A DNA stretch of 64,000 nucleotides from Clostridiaceae bacterium (lineage in GTDB: Bacteria; Bacillota_I; Bacilli_A; Erysipelotrichales; Coprobacillaceae): the NCBI GenBank assembly GCA_902363625.1, contig CABJAS010000010.1:26060-90059 (forward strand), in the 5' to 3' direction. This document shows, piece after piece, positions 44,325 through 54,009 of this stretch (positions are counted from its first letter, which is position 1; every line of letters begins with the position of its first letter). A model generated the notes under the pieces. That model was not told the DNA's origin, ran no database searches, and saw nothing but the letters and a program-made list of their open reading frames with translations. Both the position numbers and the translations under genes were made by a program.

Positions 44325-45464
44325 CTACCTCTGTTTCTTTAAATTTTTCATTGTTTCTTGGACAGCACTGATAAAGGTGTCCAACTCTTGCTGTGATGTT
44401 AATGCGGATAAACTAATGCGAATAGCGCTGCTGCCAATGGCAGGATCAACATGCATCATTTCTAAAGTACGTGACATTTGACTGGATTTCGTTGAACAGG
44501 CAGAACGAGTGGAAACATAAATCTCATATTTTTCTAATTCATGAACAAATACTTCAGGTTTATATCCTACAAATGAAACATTGATAATATACGGCGATCC
44601 ATTGGTCAAAGGAGTATTAATAACGACTCCCTCCATCATGGTCAAGCGTTCTCTTAAATAATGATTCATCTGTTTGACCTTCATCATCTTATCATTTAAA
44701 TGCTCTAATGCCAAACGCATAGTTTTTGCCAGCACTATATTTGTAAGCACATTGCTGGTTCCGGCTCTTAAATTAAACTCCTGCTGTCCGCCGCTCACCA
44801 ATGGAACAATCTGGCAGTTGTTTTTCTTCATCAAGATTCCACTGCCTTTTAAGCCATAAATCTTATGCGCAGAAAAACTGGCTAAGTCAATCTGACTTAA
44901 ATCAATCGGCACTTTTCCTAAAGATTGTACCATATCAATATGGATTTTAGTCAGCGGATTTTTCTCACGGACGATTTTGACAATCTGATCCACCGGATTA
45001 ATGAATCCTACTTCATTATTAATATGCATAATTGATACCAAAATCGTATCTTTACGAATGGCTTGATTTAATTGGTCTAAATCAAGCTTGCCATAACGAT
45101 CCACATTGATATATGTGATCTCATAGCCAAATACTTTTTCTAACTGATGACAGGTTTCATACACCGATGAGTGTTCACAGGTACTGGTAATAATATGTTT
45201 GCCGCGATTGGCGTATTGAAATGCCACGCCTTTGATCGCCATATTGTTTGCTTCGCTGGCTCCGCTGGTAAACAGAACTTCATCATATTTAACGTGCAGC
45301 ATATCAGCAATTAACTGACGTGATTTATTCATCAAGCTTTCCGTTTCTAATCCTAATTTGTGAATGGAATCCGGATTTGCGAATAATTCATTCAACAGCT
45401 TGGTATAGGTTTTAGTTACTTCTGGGTTAAGCGGTGTTGTCGCTGTATAATCTAAATAGATCAA
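44325..45464 (-). CDS. Cysteine desulfurase (NifZ/IscS-like)
   Basis: A 379-residue PLP enzyme that takes sulfur from cysteine and passes it to ThiI. Visible: YLDYTATTPLNP, the PLP-stacking histidine in TCEHSSV, IDMVQSLGK, the PLP lysine in SFSAHKIYG, and the sulfur-carrying cysteine in STRSACSTKS. The pair with thiI, downstream of ezrA, is the Bacillus nifZ-thiI arrangement. The IS element now lies between ezrA and this gene, 83 bp upstream of its start. Confidence 0.94.
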   Translation of the reverse strand: MIYLDYTATTPLNPEVTKTYTKLLNELFANPDSIHKLGLETESLMNKSRQLIADMLHVKYDEVLFTSGASEANNMAIKGVAFQYANRGKHIITSTCEHSSVYETCHQLEKVFGYEITYINVDRYGKLDLDQLNQAIRKDTILVSIMHINNEVGFINPVDQIVKIVREKNPLTKIHIDMVQSLGKVPIDLSQIDLASFSAHKIYGLKGSGILMKKNNCQIVPLVSGGQQEFNLRAGTSNVLTNIVLAKTMRLALEHLNDKMMKVKQMNHYLRERLTMMEGVVINTPLTNGSPYIINVSFVGYKPEVFVHELEKYEIYVSTRSACSTKSSQMSRTLEMMHVDPAIGSSAIRISLSALTSQQELDTFISAVQETMKNLKKQR

Positions 45465-45530
45465 TCTACTCCCTCATTTCTTTCATAGACATTATATGCA
45501 AACTCATAAAATAAAATCAATATTTAAATG

Positions 45531-45546
45531 AAAAACCCTACTACAG
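45531..45546 (-). terminator. Severed right half of the native ezrA terminator
   Basis: When the IS and one CAG copy are removed, minus-strand AAAAATCCTAC (47402-47392) and GTAGGGTTTTT (45541-45531) form an 11-bp stem (one G-T pair) with a 6-nt loop. The element sits in that loop. Confidence 0.75.
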
Positions 45547-45597
45547 TGAACCACCCCCTGTCAAGTAGACATGGGAAATAAATAAAATATTTATGCT

Positions 45598-45632
45598 AAA
45601 CCAAGCTGATTAATTTCAGTTTGGTTTTTTTC
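45598..45632 (+). terminator. Inward-blocking terminator at the IS end
   Basis: AAACCAA..CTGA pairs with TCAG..TTGGTTT and seven T residues follow on the plus strand. It overlaps the end of orfB and would stop antisense transcripts entering the element. Confidence 0.6.
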
Positions 45633-46653
45633 TTTGTTTCACATTGTCCCAATACTTCACAACTTGTGGATTTGGAGTTATTGGATATCGTGTTGGAATA
45701 TTCTCACTTAACGCTTTAATTCTTACTTCTGCTGGGGTTAACCCTCTAAACCTCATTTGTGGATATTCGTTTTGATAGTAATCCAATGTTTTATATATGG
45801 CTTCTTCTAATTCATCATACGTTTTTAAATTTGGATGAAGTATTACTAACAGTTCTTTAAAGATTCCTTGAAATCCTTCCATTGGTCCATTATCAATACA
45901 TCTGCTTACTCTTGACATGGATTGCTTCATCCCATGTTTCTCTAAATTTTTTTTAAATACCTCTCTTGTATATTGAAATCCCCTATCTGAATGATGTAAT
46001 GGATTGGCAGTTGGATTCGCTTCCATTGCTTTTCTTAGTGATTCATTTGTTAAATAGGTATCATTTCTTTTACTGACATGTAATCCAGGAACACTTCGAT
46101 CATACAAATCCAAATAAGAACTTATATATGCTTTTTGGGCTATACCTGGATACGCTATTTCTGTAACATCTGTACACCATACTTCATTTGGTTTAGATAC
46201 TTCAAACTTTCTATGAAGTACATTTTCTGCTGTCACTTGTGGAGTGCTTTTCTTCCAATTGGATCTTTTCTCTTTGCGAAATACGGAGAGTAAATGATGG
46301 ATACACATTAATCTATAAATACGCTTATGGTTGTAGTGACTCTCTAGTTTCTTATTCACTGTATACGTCATCTTTAAAGTACCAAATAATCGATTGTTAC
46401 TTTCTGCGATAGCTTGGATACATTCTAGGATTTCTCTATTTTCGATATCTAACTTGGTATCTACTCGTTTTGTCCACTTATAGTAGGCAGACCTGGAAAC
46501 CTTTAATTGCTTACACATCCAAGTGATATCCCAATTGTTATTATCATTGTATTCTTTGATTATCGAATGCTTTAGATTCCTTAATTCCCTTTCTTTATGA
46601 AATCTTTTCGCCTTCGGTAGTCGTGCTAATCCTTCTACTCGAAGGCATTCAAC
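45616..46653 (-). CDS. IS3-family transposase OrfB (DDE integrase), made by -1 frameshift
   Basis: The DDE catalytic part has the first Asp in VWCTDVTE, the second in HHSDRG and the Glu in DNGPMEGFQGIFKE. An internal ATG exists at 46518 (300 codons), but the same frame stays open back to the slippery sequence in orfA, with a basic linker (LARLPKAKRFHKERELRNL). The active product is therefore most likely an OrfAB fusion. The coordinates given begin at the slip site, so there is no start codon there. Confidence 0.85.
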   Translation of the reverse strand, partial: VECLRVEGLARLPKAKRFHKERELRNLKHSIIKEYNDNNNWDITWMCKQLKVSRSAYYKWTKRVDTKLDIENREILECIQAIAESNNRLFGTLKMTYTVNKKLESHYNHKRIYRLMCIHHLLSVFRKEKRSNWKKSTPQVTAENVLHRKFEVSKPNEVWCTDVTEIAYPGIAQKAYISSYLDLYDRSVPGLHVSKRNDTYLTNESLRKAMEANPTANPLHHSDRGFQYTREVFKKNLEKHGMKQSMSRVSRCIDNGPMEGFQGIFKELLVILHPNLKTYDELEEAIYKTLDYYQNEYPQMRFRGLTPAEVRIKALSENIPTRYPITPNPQVVKYWDNVKQRKKPN

Positions 46654-47315
46654 TTTTTTAGAAGTTCAATCTCACGTTCTAATTCTTCATTTCTTCTATT
46701 AAGTCTATCATTTTCTTTTCTAAGCTTTTCTTCACTAGTCAGCATTTCTTCTGCTTTGCGTTGTCCTCTGCGGTCACTAAGACCCTCTTCGCCATCCTTC
46801 TTATATTTGTTAACCCATTGATAAACCTGGGCATAGCTACATCTGAATTCCTGAGATGTTTTTTTATAATCGTTATTATGATCAAGACACCACTTTACGA
46901 TTTCAATACGTTCTTCTTTTGTTGTTTTTCTAGTTTTCATAGTATAGACCTCCAGTGCAGGTTTATAATCCTGCAGTTCTTCTTGTCTATTATACTTTGA
47001 AATCCAATTTTTAACAGTACTACTCGATTTAATTTTATATTTAATAGCTAAATCTCTAGTACTCCCTAAACCAGATACATACTTCTGAACAACCATGCAT
47101 TTAAATTCTTTAGTGTAGTGAGAATTACGATGACTTGATAGGAAAGCTTCATATCCATTTTCTCGATACATTCTTATCCATTCTAAAATATAAACATTTC
47201 CTGAACTGGACATACCTAACTGATTAGCAATTTGAATGGCTGACTTATTTCCGGAAATATAATCTTCACATGCTTGTATTTTTTGTTCTAATGTATATTT
47301 TGCTTTTCTCGACAT
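46635..47315 (-). CDS. IS3-family transposase OrfA (DNA-binding)
   Basis: A 226-residue protein with helix-turn-helix domains (about 5-50, 55-100 and 120-170: AKYTLEQKIQACEDYISG, KTTKEERIEIVKWCLDH) and a C-terminal leucine-zipper coiled coil (about 185-224). It binds the element ends. The frame is open to 47342, but GAGGAGGG precedes the ATG at 47315. Near its end the codons CTA AAA AAG form an A6G slippery site for a -1 shift into orfB. Confidence 0.88.
   Translation of the reverse strand: MSRKAKYTLEQKIQACEDYISGNKSAIQIANQLGMSSSGNVYILEWIRMYRENGYEAFLSSHRNSHYTKEFKCMVVQKYVSGLGSTRDLAIKYKIKSSSTVKNWISKYNRQEELQDYKPALEVYTMKTRKTTKEERIEIVKWCLDHNNDYKKTSQEFRCSYAQVYQWVNKYKKDGEEGLSDRRGQRKAEEMLTSEEKLRKENDRLNRRNEELEREIELLKKLNAFE
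46653..46660 (-). other. -1 programmed frameshift site (A AAA AAG)
   Basis: Minus-strand TAAAAAAG, in the orfA frame CTA AAA AAG. After a -1 slip the reading frame has no stop until the end of orfB. This is the standard signal type for IS3-family fusion. Confidence 0.75.
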
Positions 47316-47384
47316 AATAAAATCCCTCCTCTGTAGATTCATGAAATTTTATTTATTTCATCTGTCTACTTCGGTGGGATTGTA

Positions 47385-49136
47385 TCACAGGGTAGGATTT
47401 TTAACACTTTTTGTTGTCAGTCTTTCATTGAAACCGGGCTGAATTTTTTCTACGATATCCACCGCAATCTTTAATGCTTCTGAATATTCTCCATTTCTAA
47501 ACAACAATTCCGCTTTCGTTAATTCTGTATTCACTTCTAAAAATGCAGAGCGATAACGATTTCCATAAACAATCGTTTCTTCTACCATATCAGCGGTAAT
47601 CACTAAATTATGCACATTTTCATAAAGCTGATAAATGATGTCTCTTGCTTCATCTGCCTGTTTGGTTAAAACATTTAAATCAATTGGCAGACTGTTTCTT
47701 AAAATCTGAATAGCATTTGCACGTTCATAGGCTTCATCAATATAATCGATGTATTTTTCCGAGATAGATGGCAGATGTGTGTTTTTGATTTCCGACTTAA
47801 TTTCCAACAGGACAATATTGACATTATCTAATTCATCAATAGCTCTTTGTTCTGTTAAGTAAAGCTCATCACGCTTACTAAAGAAGTAACGCAATGTATC
47901 TTCATACTTTTCGCTTTTTGCCAATAAATCCTTTAAGCGTTCTACGACGACCGCATAGCTGAAATCCTTTGACTGAATCAGATGTTCCAAGCTTTTTGTC
48001 TCATCTAAAATAATTTCTAATTCCGGATAGGATTGTTCAATATCTAAATGAAGATCTTCAATGATATAGCGTTCATGAAGTTTTTTATACTCCGTGATCG
48101 CATATTTGTAATCCTCATGTACTTCACTGATTTTATTAAATATATCTTTCCAAATCGTTAAATATTCATTATGAGCCGCCTCTTCCTGCTCAAAATCCTT
48201 CATTAACTCATTAATTTCTGTAGTGATCACTTCTAAAGTTGAGCCGACCGCTTCAATTTTTAAATCCTGCATATCTTTCAATGCCGATTCTAACTCCATT
48301 TGCATCTTATTAAAACGTGTTGTTGCATTCAAACGTTCTAAACAGAATCCATTTTCATTCATGCTTTCCATTCTTTTGGTAATTTCAGAAAAGCGTTTTG
48401 GAATATAATTTCTTGAAATGGATACATATGTAGGTAAGTCACGTACATTAACCGCTAAAAAGTCAATAGTTTCTGTTAGCTTCGCACATTTCTCATTGGC
48501 TTCAGCATAAAGCTGAGCATTCATCATTTCTTCTAATTCCGAAAATTCCTGCTCTAAAGTGACAAGGGATTCACCAACAGCCGGAACATACTCATCAATC
48601 TTATACTTAACGTTTTCAAAGTTAGCCGCTAACTCACGATATTTCTCTTTTAGTTTAATAATGACAACACGCTGTTCGTTTTCTATTTCCGTGATTGTTT
48701 CAATATCCGCCAACAGTTCTGTCGCATCTTTTTTATATTTTTCAACTAATAATTTTAAACTAACCAACTTTCCTTTTACTTTGCTTAATCTTCTGAAATA
48801 GAGCTGTTCATCGATTTCATTAATCGCAAAAGCAACCTCTTCTTTCAACAATGTATTCAGCGCATCGTTTCTTTCCAAGAATTGTTCATATTTTTCGACT
48901 AATCCCTCATCGTTCAAAGCAATCTTTTTTACGCGTCCTAAACGATATTGAATAGGCATACTTTTAATTGAATTAATTTCACCATCCAATTCCAATACCT
49001 CTTTGCGATATTTCTTTAATTTCATTGATCGATATACAAAAAAAGCAATAATCAACGCGATTAAAACGACCAATATAATAATAAGTTTAGATTTTCCAAA
49101 ACTATTGACAAAGTCCATGATTGATTGCATACTCAC
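47385..49136 (-). CDS. ezrA: Septation ring formation regulator EzrA
   Basis: A 583-residue protein with one N-terminal membrane helix (about 18-34) followed by spectrin-like coiled-coil repeats to the end, the EzrA architecture. It controls FtsZ ring placement at the membrane. The TGA stop (47387-47385) consists of the first three bases of the IS inverted repeat. Reconstructing the uninterrupted site gives TAG after the same final leucine, so the protein is unchanged by the insertion. The divergent rpsD and downstream nifS-like/thiI genes match Bacillus synteny. Confidence 0.92.
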   Translation of the reverse strand: MSMQSIMDFVNSFGKSKLIIILVVLIALIIAFFVYRSMKLKKYRKEVLELDGEINSIKSMPIQYRLGRVKKIALNDEGLVEKYEQFLERNDALNTLLKEEVAFAINEIDEQLYFRRLSKVKGKLVSLKLLVEKYKKDATELLADIETITEIENEQRVVIIKLKEKYRELAANFENVKYKIDEYVPAVGESLVTLEQEFSELEEMMNAQLYAEANEKCAKLTETIDFLAVNVRDLPTYVSISRNYIPKRFSEITKRMESMNENGFCLERLNATTRFNKMQMELESALKDMQDLKIEAVGSTLEVITTEINELMKDFEQEEAAHNEYLTIWKDIFNKISEVHEDYKYAITEYKKLHERYIIEDLHLDIEQSYPELEIILDETKSLEHLIQSKDFSYAVVVERLKDLLAKSEKYEDTLRYFFSKRDELYLTEQRAIDELDNVNIVLLEIKSEIKNTHLPSISEKYIDYIDEAYERANAIQILRNSLPIDLNVLTKQADEARDIIYQLYENVHNLVITADMVEETIVYGNRYRSAFLEVNTELTKAELLFRNGEYSEALKIAVDIVEKIQPGFNERLTTKSVKNPTL

Positions 49137-49219
49137 ACCCCTAATTGATTTCTTTCTAAATTATAGCATAGTTCCTTGCTGAATTCATTATATACTTTTT
49201 GTTTTTTTCATTATTTTTC

Positions 49220-49248
49220 TTGCAAATAATACTTAAATCATGTAATAT
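49220..49248 (+). promoter_or_regulatory. Sigma-A promoter of rpsD
   Basis: TTGCAA (49220-49225), 17-bp spacer, TAATAT (49243-49248); the start is expected near 49255. Confidence 0.65.
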
Positions 49249-49254
49249 GTAATG

Positions 49255-49430
49255 GTGCTAGAAAGAGGCAGCACATGTTGTTATCAAAAAAGTGTTTATA
49301 ACCAGGCGAAAACCCACGTTTGTAAAGTATCTGGCTGCAAATGAGAAATACTTAATATGAACACTTCTGATATGAAGCATGCGTCTAATTATTTCAAAGC
49401 AAAAAAATAAAATTAGATGGAGGAACACAA
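49255..49430 (+). promoter_or_regulatory. Structured rpsD leader (probable S4 autoregulatory RNA)
   Basis: A leader of about 176 nt. It contains long-range pairings: TATC with GATA, AAGTGTT with AACACTT, and an inner ACCAG/CTGG helix around 49310-49355. S4 represses its own mRNA through such a leader in Bacillus. No intrinsic terminator was seen in it, so control is probably translational. It is assigned by position and folding, not by a covariance match. Confidence 0.5.
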
Positions 49431-50036
49431 ATGTCACGTTACACAGGACCACAATGGAGAATCTCTAGACGATTAGGATTTTCTACATTAGAAACAGGAA
49501 AAGAATTAAACAGAAGAGCTTATGCTCCAGGACAACATGGTCAAAAAAGAAGAAAATTAACTGAATATGGTGCTCAATTAGCTGAGAAACAGAAAGTAAG
49601 AAATATGTATGGAATGAACGAAAAACAATTCCGTAACACATTCTTTAGAGCAAGTAAAATGTCTGGGGTTAAAGGGACTAACTTCTTCTGCTTATTAGAA
49701 TCAAGATTAGATAACTTAACTTATAGATTAGGTTTAGCAACTACTCGTAGAGCAGCTAGACAATTAGTTAACCATGGTCATATCTTAGTTAATGGTAAAA
49801 AAGCAAACATCCCTTCTTACCAAGTAAAGGTTGGAGATGTTATCTCTGTTAAAGAATCTTCTAAAAACTTAGCAGTGATTAAAGCGGCTGTAGAAGCAAC
49901 TACACATATCCCTGGATTTGTTGAATTTGATGCAGATAAATTAGAAGGTAAATATGTAAGATTACCTGAAAGATCTGAATTAAACCAAGAAATCAATGAA
50001 TCATTAATCGTTGAATACTACAACAGATTGGGTTAA
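49431..50036 (+). CDS. rpsD: 30S ribosomal protein S4
   Basis: A 201-residue primary rRNA-binding protein. It begins [18 protein letters not shown] and carries the S4 domain (about 92-155; [36 protein letters not shown]). The N-terminus lacks the four zinc-binding cysteines, so it is the C-minus form. Monocistronic, with strong promoter, leader and terminator. Confidence 0.98.
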   Translation: MSRYTGPQWRISRRLGFSTLETGKELNRRAYAPGQHGQKRRKLTEYGAQLAEKQKVRNMYGMNEKQFRNTFFRASKMSGVKGTNFFCLLESRLDNLTYRLGLATTRRAARQLVNHGHILVNGKKANIPSYQVKVGDVISVKESSKNLAVIKAAVEATTHIPGFVEFDADKLEGKYVRLPERSELNQEINESLIVEYYNRLG

Positions 50037-50040
50037 TCGA

Positions 50041-50066
50041 AACGGTCATGATGACCGTTTTTTTAT
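50041..50066 (+). terminator. Terminator of rpsD
   Basis: AACGGTCA / TGACCGTT stem with a 3-nt loop and seven T residues. Confidence 0.9.
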
Positions 50067-50085
50067 TTTCCTTAATTCCGGTATA

Positions 50086-50112
50086 CAAAAAAGCAGCCTA
50101 GGCTGCTTTTTC
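50086..50112. terminator. Terminator of the endonuclease/phosphatase-family gene (bidirectional)
   Basis: AAAAGCAGCC / GGCTGCTTTT palindrome with T tails on both strands, overlapping the minus-strand stop codon. Confidence 0.8.
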
Positions 50113-50895
50113 CAGTTCCACATAAATTGCAACGTGATCCGATACACGATCTCCTTCTAAGAAAAAGCGTTTCGCATCAATTGCCCGATAATCATTTGTA
50201 TTGGTAAAGACATAATCTAGCCTTAATTTTTCGGCATGTCTGAATTCAATCCCGCTGGGATTAATAAAAGTATAGTCATTCATCCCTTCCGGATTCGCCT
50301 GCAGATACTGATCAATATAGGCTTGTGATACCACCATGTCATAATATCGCGTATTGTAATCATTGCTGAAATCTCCGCTGATTACCGTGAAAACATCAGG
50401 CTCTTCTTTAATCCATTGATCAAGCTGCTGAAATTGGTATTCAAACGGTTCATATTCATCATCCCCCCACCCTAAGTGGACAGAATATACATTAATTTTT
50501 TGATCATGATCCCATAATGTAATCTTCATTACTTTACGACTTTTATAACTAAAAGTATCTGCGGTTTTAGAAATATAGCGGCACTCCACTTTTTCAATCG
50601 GACAACGGGTAATAATGCCTATTCCTTCTTCATAGATCGTAAAGCCAAAATGAGAAAAATCCCATGCATAATGATACGTATCTTTTGCTTTTTCATTCAC
50701 CATATCACAAATAATCTTCAATGCGTTATCCTCACGAATATGATCATGTGCATAAGGTGTATTAATTCTTTGCGATGCTTCTGAAAAGCACATAGCATCA
50801 ATCTCTTCATCGATGATTTTATCGGCAATTCGACGAAACTTTTCTTCCTGATTATCTTCCTGATAAGAATTTAGATTTAAAGCCATGATTTTCAT
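50098..50895 (-). CDS. Endonuclease/exonuclease/phosphatase family protein
   Basis: A 265-residue metal-dependent phosphoesterase-fold protein: MKIMALNLNSYQ (Asn metal ligand), IDAMCFSEASQR (Glu), NVYSVHLGWGDD, VISGDFSNDYN (Asp/Asn) and DYVFTN...VSDHVAIYVEL with the final His. The substrate could be DNA, a nucleotide or a phospholipid. There is no signal peptide. The frame is open to 50961, but the ATG at 50895 follows GGGGGA and starts the conserved fold. Confidence 0.85.
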   Translation of the reverse strand: MKIMALNLNSYQEDNQEEKFRRIADKIIDEEIDAMCFSEASQRINTPYAHDHIREDNALKIICDMVNEKAKDTYHYAWDFSHFGFTIYEEGIGIITRCPIEKVECRYISKTADTFSYKSRKVMKITLWDHDQKINVYSVHLGWGDDEYEPFEYQFQQLDQWIKEEPDVFTVISGDFSNDYNTRYYDMVVSQAYIDQYLQANPEGMNDYTFINPSGIEFRHAEKLRLDYVFTNTNDYRAIDAKRFFLEGDRVSDHVAIYVELEKAA

Positions 50896-51240
50896 AACAG
50901 CATTCCCCCGTTTAAAAACATTAGATAGTAGTTTATTAAAATATTGATATTTTTTGACCATAATAAAGTTCTGTAATACAGTATAGCATACTATTTAGGG
51001 GTATTCTAGTCTCATTGGCGCTTTTATTCACAACAAATCAGAGTAAGCGCTTTATATTTTAATATTTTTTATCATTCGCTAAGAAGAGCTAAATACCTAA
51101 CTTAATATGACAATAATTGTCTCTTTTATAAAAGATAACACAAAAATAAATCCTACCCCTATTTAAATTATATTCAAGAAATAAGTTGAAGTATTCATGC
51201 TTTATTTATAAGTTATTAAAAAATACAAAGAGGGAAATTT
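50896..51240. other. AT-rich gap upstream of the endonuclease gene
   Basis: No coding sequence with a ribosome site was found. A short AAGCGCTT palindrome occurs near 51049. The only clear structure nearby is the hairpin at 51241. Confidence 0.5.
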
Positions 51241-51292
51241 AAAGACCATAAATTTTTGCATTCCGCAATTCTTATGGTCTTTTCTTTTTAAC
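51241..51292 (+). terminator. Orphan plus-strand terminator hairpin
   Basis: AAAGACCATAA (51241-51251) pairs with TTATGGTCTTT (51272-51282), with an inner TTGC/GCAA helix, followed by TCTTTTT. No gene is recognised upstream on this strand, so it may end a small RNA. Confidence 0.6.
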
Positions 51293-51303
51293 ATACTACA
51301 GTG

Positions 51304-51331
51304 TTGACAAAACTATTTTCAATTTTAATAT
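51304..51331 (+). promoter_or_regulatory. Orphan promoter-like sequence in the leuS 3' gap
   Basis: TTGACA (51304-51309), 16-bp spacer, TAATAT (51326-51331). The 250 bp downstream, up to the convergent leuS terminator, contain no convincing ORF. Confidence 0.4.
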
Positions 51332-51558
51332 TCCACTGAAATAAAGGATTTCCCACTTTATTAAAACAATTACGAATCCAGTTTCTACATTAATTCAAAC
51401 AATAAGTTTTACAAAATTATAAAAAATATATAACAAAAGCAACAAACCTGTAGCTCGCTGCTTCCTACAAATAAAATATTTGGATTATGGTACTCCCCTA
51501 GTCTTCCCATGATATATAAAGTATAGTACAATTAAAAATTACTATCACTTTTAAATAT

Positions 51559-51588
51559 AAAAAAAAGATGCCAACATTTTTTGACATC
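51559..51588 (-). terminator. Terminator of leuS
   Basis: GATGTCAA / TTGGCATC stem (one G-T pair) and eight T residues on the minus strand. Confidence 0.8.
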
Positions 51589-51597
51589 TCATTTTAT

Positions 51598-53994
51598 TTA
51601 TCTTATAACCACATTGACGATCTTATTTTTAACGACAATCACTTTCACAATATTCTTGCCTTCAATATGCGCTTTAACATTTTCCTGTGCCAATGCATCA
51701 GCTTTTACTTTTTCATCATCTTCATCTTTGGCAATGGTCATCTTCGCACGAAGCTTTCCATTTACTTGAATCGCAATTTCGACTTCATCATCAACCAGCA
51801 TCTTTTCATCATAAGTTGGCCAAGCTGCATAAGTTATAGATTCCGTATGTCCAAGTTTCTGCCACATTTCTTCACAAATATGAGGAGCAATACATGAAAG
51901 CATCTTAATCAATGACTCAGCATATGGACGATAAATAGTTTCTGATTTATAAGCTTCGTTAATAAAAATCATCATTTGACTAATCGCTGTATTAAATCCT
52001 AACGTATTATAGTCATCTGTCACTTTCTTTACGGTGCGATGATAAATTTTATCTAATGTACCGTCATTTTGATCTGAAAGTTTATCTTGTTCAATAAATA
52101 AACGATAAACACGATCCAGCCATTTTCTAGCACCATCTAAACCATTCGTTGACCATGGCAAAGATGCCTCTAAAGGTCCCATGAACATTTCATAAAGTCT
52201 CAGTGCATCTGCTCCATGACTTTCAACAATATCATCCGGATTGATAACGTTTCCTTTTGATTTAGACATCTTCTCTCCATTATTTCCTAAAATCATTCCT
52301 TGGTGGAATAAACGCTGATATGGCTCTTTACTGTTTACAACGCCACAGTCATAAAGCACCTTATGCCAGAAGCGAGAATAAAGTAAATGCAGTACCGCAT
52401 GCTCCGCCCCGCCTACATATAAATCAACCGGCAGCCATTCATTGATGATTTTCGGATCACAGATTGCCTGATCATTATGAGGATCAATGTAACGGATATA
52501 ATACCAGCATGATCCCGCCCATTGTGGCATCGTGTTTGTTTCGCGGCGGCATTTTTGACCATCAATTTCAACGTATAACCAATCACCGCAATGTGCTAAA
52601 GGAGATTCCCCATCATCACTAGGTTTAAAATTATTAGTTGCAGGTAATTCAAGCGGTAATTCCTCTACCGGGACAGTGACCATCGTACCGTCAGGTTTAT
52701 AAATAATAGGAATTGGTTCTCCCCAATAACGCTGTCTTGAAAACAGCCAGTCTCTTAATTTATAAGTAATTTTAGCTTCACCGCAGTGATTTTCATTTAA
52801 CCATTCAATCATGGTTTTAATCCCATCTTCTTTGTTTAATCCATTTAAGAATTCTGAATTGATATGTACCCCATCTTCAGTATAAGCAGCTTCTTCAATA
52901 TTTCCGCCTTCAAGCACCGGGATAATCTCAATTCCAAATTTTTTCGCAAATTCGTAATCACGTTCATCATGTGCTGGAACAGCCATGATCGCACCCGTTC
53001 CATAACTTGCTAATACATAATCTGCAATCCAGATTGGAATTTCTTTTCCGTTTACTGGATTGATCGCATAAGCACCTGTAAAAACCCCTGTTTTTTCTTT
53101 AGACAATTCAGTTCTTTCCAAATCTGATTTGCTGGCGATAGATTCTTTATAAGCAGCTACTGCTTCCCTTTGATTTTCACTGCTAATTTCATCGACAAAA
53201 GGATGTTCCGGTGATAAAACACAATAGGTTGCACCAAACAAAGTATCCGGGCGTGTTGTAAATACAGTAAATTCTTTATTTGTTCCGGCAATTTTAAATT
53301 GTACATTTGCACCGCTTGATTTTCCAATCCAGTTGCGCTGCATCTGTTTTGTAGGCTCAGGCCAGTCTAAATCTTCAAGATCTTCCAATAGACGTTCTGC
53401 ATATTTTGTAATACGCAATACCCATTGACGCATTGGTTTTCTGATTACCGGAAATCCGCCACGTTCTGACTTACCGTCGATAACTTCTTCATTTGCTAAA
53501 ACTGCCTTCAATTCAGGACACCAATTCACCGGAATTTCATCAATATAAGCTAATCCCATGTCATATAATTTAGTGAATATCCATTGTGTCCATTTATAAT
53601 AGTCTTGATTAGATGTTGCAATTTCACGATCCCAATCATAAGAAAAACCTAATGATTTAATCTGAGTTCTAAACGTATTGATATTGTTTGTCGTAAATTC
53701 AGCCGGATGATTACCTGTGGTAATTGCAAATTGTTCTGCCGGCAATCCAAAAGAATCAAACCCCATTGGATGCAGTACATTAAATCCCTGCATTCTTTTC
53801 ATTCTTGCGATAATATCGGTCGCTGTATATCCTTCCGGATGCCCAACATGCAGCCCCTTTCCTGATGGATATGGAAACATATCCAATGCATAGTATTTGG
53901 GTTTGCTTAAATCAAATGTATCCGTTTTAAACGTTTTATTTTGTTCCCAATATTGTTGCCATTTTTTTTCAATCGTACTGTGATCAAAAGCCAT
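51598..53994 (-). CDS. leuS: Leucyl-tRNA synthetase
   Basis: Charges tRNA-Leu. The 798-residue class I enzyme has the HIGH-type motif [20 protein letters not shown] (residues about 37-56), the CP1 editing domain (about 215-400; [29 protein letters not shown]) and the KMSKS loop [11 protein letters not shown] (about 568-578), then the anticodon-binding domain. A T-box leader with a leucine specifier lies directly upstream. Confidence 0.98.
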   Translation of the reverse strand: MAFDHSTIEKKWQQYWEQNKTFKTDTFDLSKPKYYALDMFPYPSGKGLHVGHPEGYTATDIIARMKRMQGFNVLHPMGFDSFGLPAEQFAITTGNHPAEFTTNNINTFRTQIKSLGFSYDWDREIATSNQDYYKWTQWIFTKLYDMGLAYIDEIPVNWCPELKAVLANEEVIDGKSERGGFPVIRKPMRQWVLRITKYAERLLEDLEDLDWPEPTKQMQRNWIGKSSGANVQFKIAGTNKEFTVFTTRPDTLFGATYCVLSPEHPFVDEISSENQREAVAAYKESIASKSDLERTELSKEKTGVFTGAYAINPVNGKEIPIWIADYVLASYGTGAIMAVPAHDERDYEFAKKFGIEIIPVLEGGNIEEAAYTEDGVHINSEFLNGLNKEDGIKTMIEWLNENHCGEAKITYKLRDWLFSRQRYWGEPIPIIYKPDGTMVTVPVEELPLELPATNNFKPSDDGESPLAHCGDWLYVEIDGQKCRRETNTMPQWAGSCWYYIRYIDPHNDQAICDPKIINEWLPVDLYVGGAEHAVLHLLYSRFWHKVLYDCGVVNSKEPYQRLFHQGMILGNNGEKMSKSKGNVINPDDIVESHGADALRLYEMFMGPLEASLPWSTNGLDGARKWLDRVYRLFIEQDKLSDQNDGTLDKIYHRTVKKVTDDYNTLGFNTAISQMMIFINEAYKSETIYRPYAESLIKMLSCIAPHICEEMWQKLGHTESITYAAWPTYDEKMLVDDEVEIAIQVNGKLRAKMTIAKDEDDEKVKADALAQENVKAHIEGKNIVKVIVVKNKIVNVVIR

Positions 53995-54009
53995 TTTCTT
54001 TACCTCCTA

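Larger units (their letters stand above)
45547..47387 (-). mobile_element. IS3-family insertion sequence (IS150-like)
   Basis: An element of about 1.84 kb bounded by imperfect inverted repeats of about 42 bp (45547-45588 and 47346-47387, 31 matches by eye) starting TGA, and flanked by a 3-bp direct repeat CAG (45544-45546 and 47388-47390). It encodes orfA and orfB linked by a slippery A6G. Both ORFs and the DDE residues look intact, so it may be active. It is inserted in the loop of the ezrA terminator. Confidence 0.9.

Noticed and set aside
47385..49136. ezrA truncated by the IS element
   Set aside because: Rebuilding the empty site places a TAG directly after the same last codon, so the protein is full length.
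49258..49452. Minus-strand 64-codon ORF over the rpsD leader
   Set aside because: Antisense to a leader with promoter and RNA structure, no ribosome site; not credible as a gene.
51040..51060. cre site at the AAGCGCTT palindrome
   Set aside because: Three or more mismatches to the CcpA consensus.
51110..51180. 19-codon ORF beginning near 51118 in the intergenic gap
   Set aside because: No ribosome site and no similarity to anything recognised.
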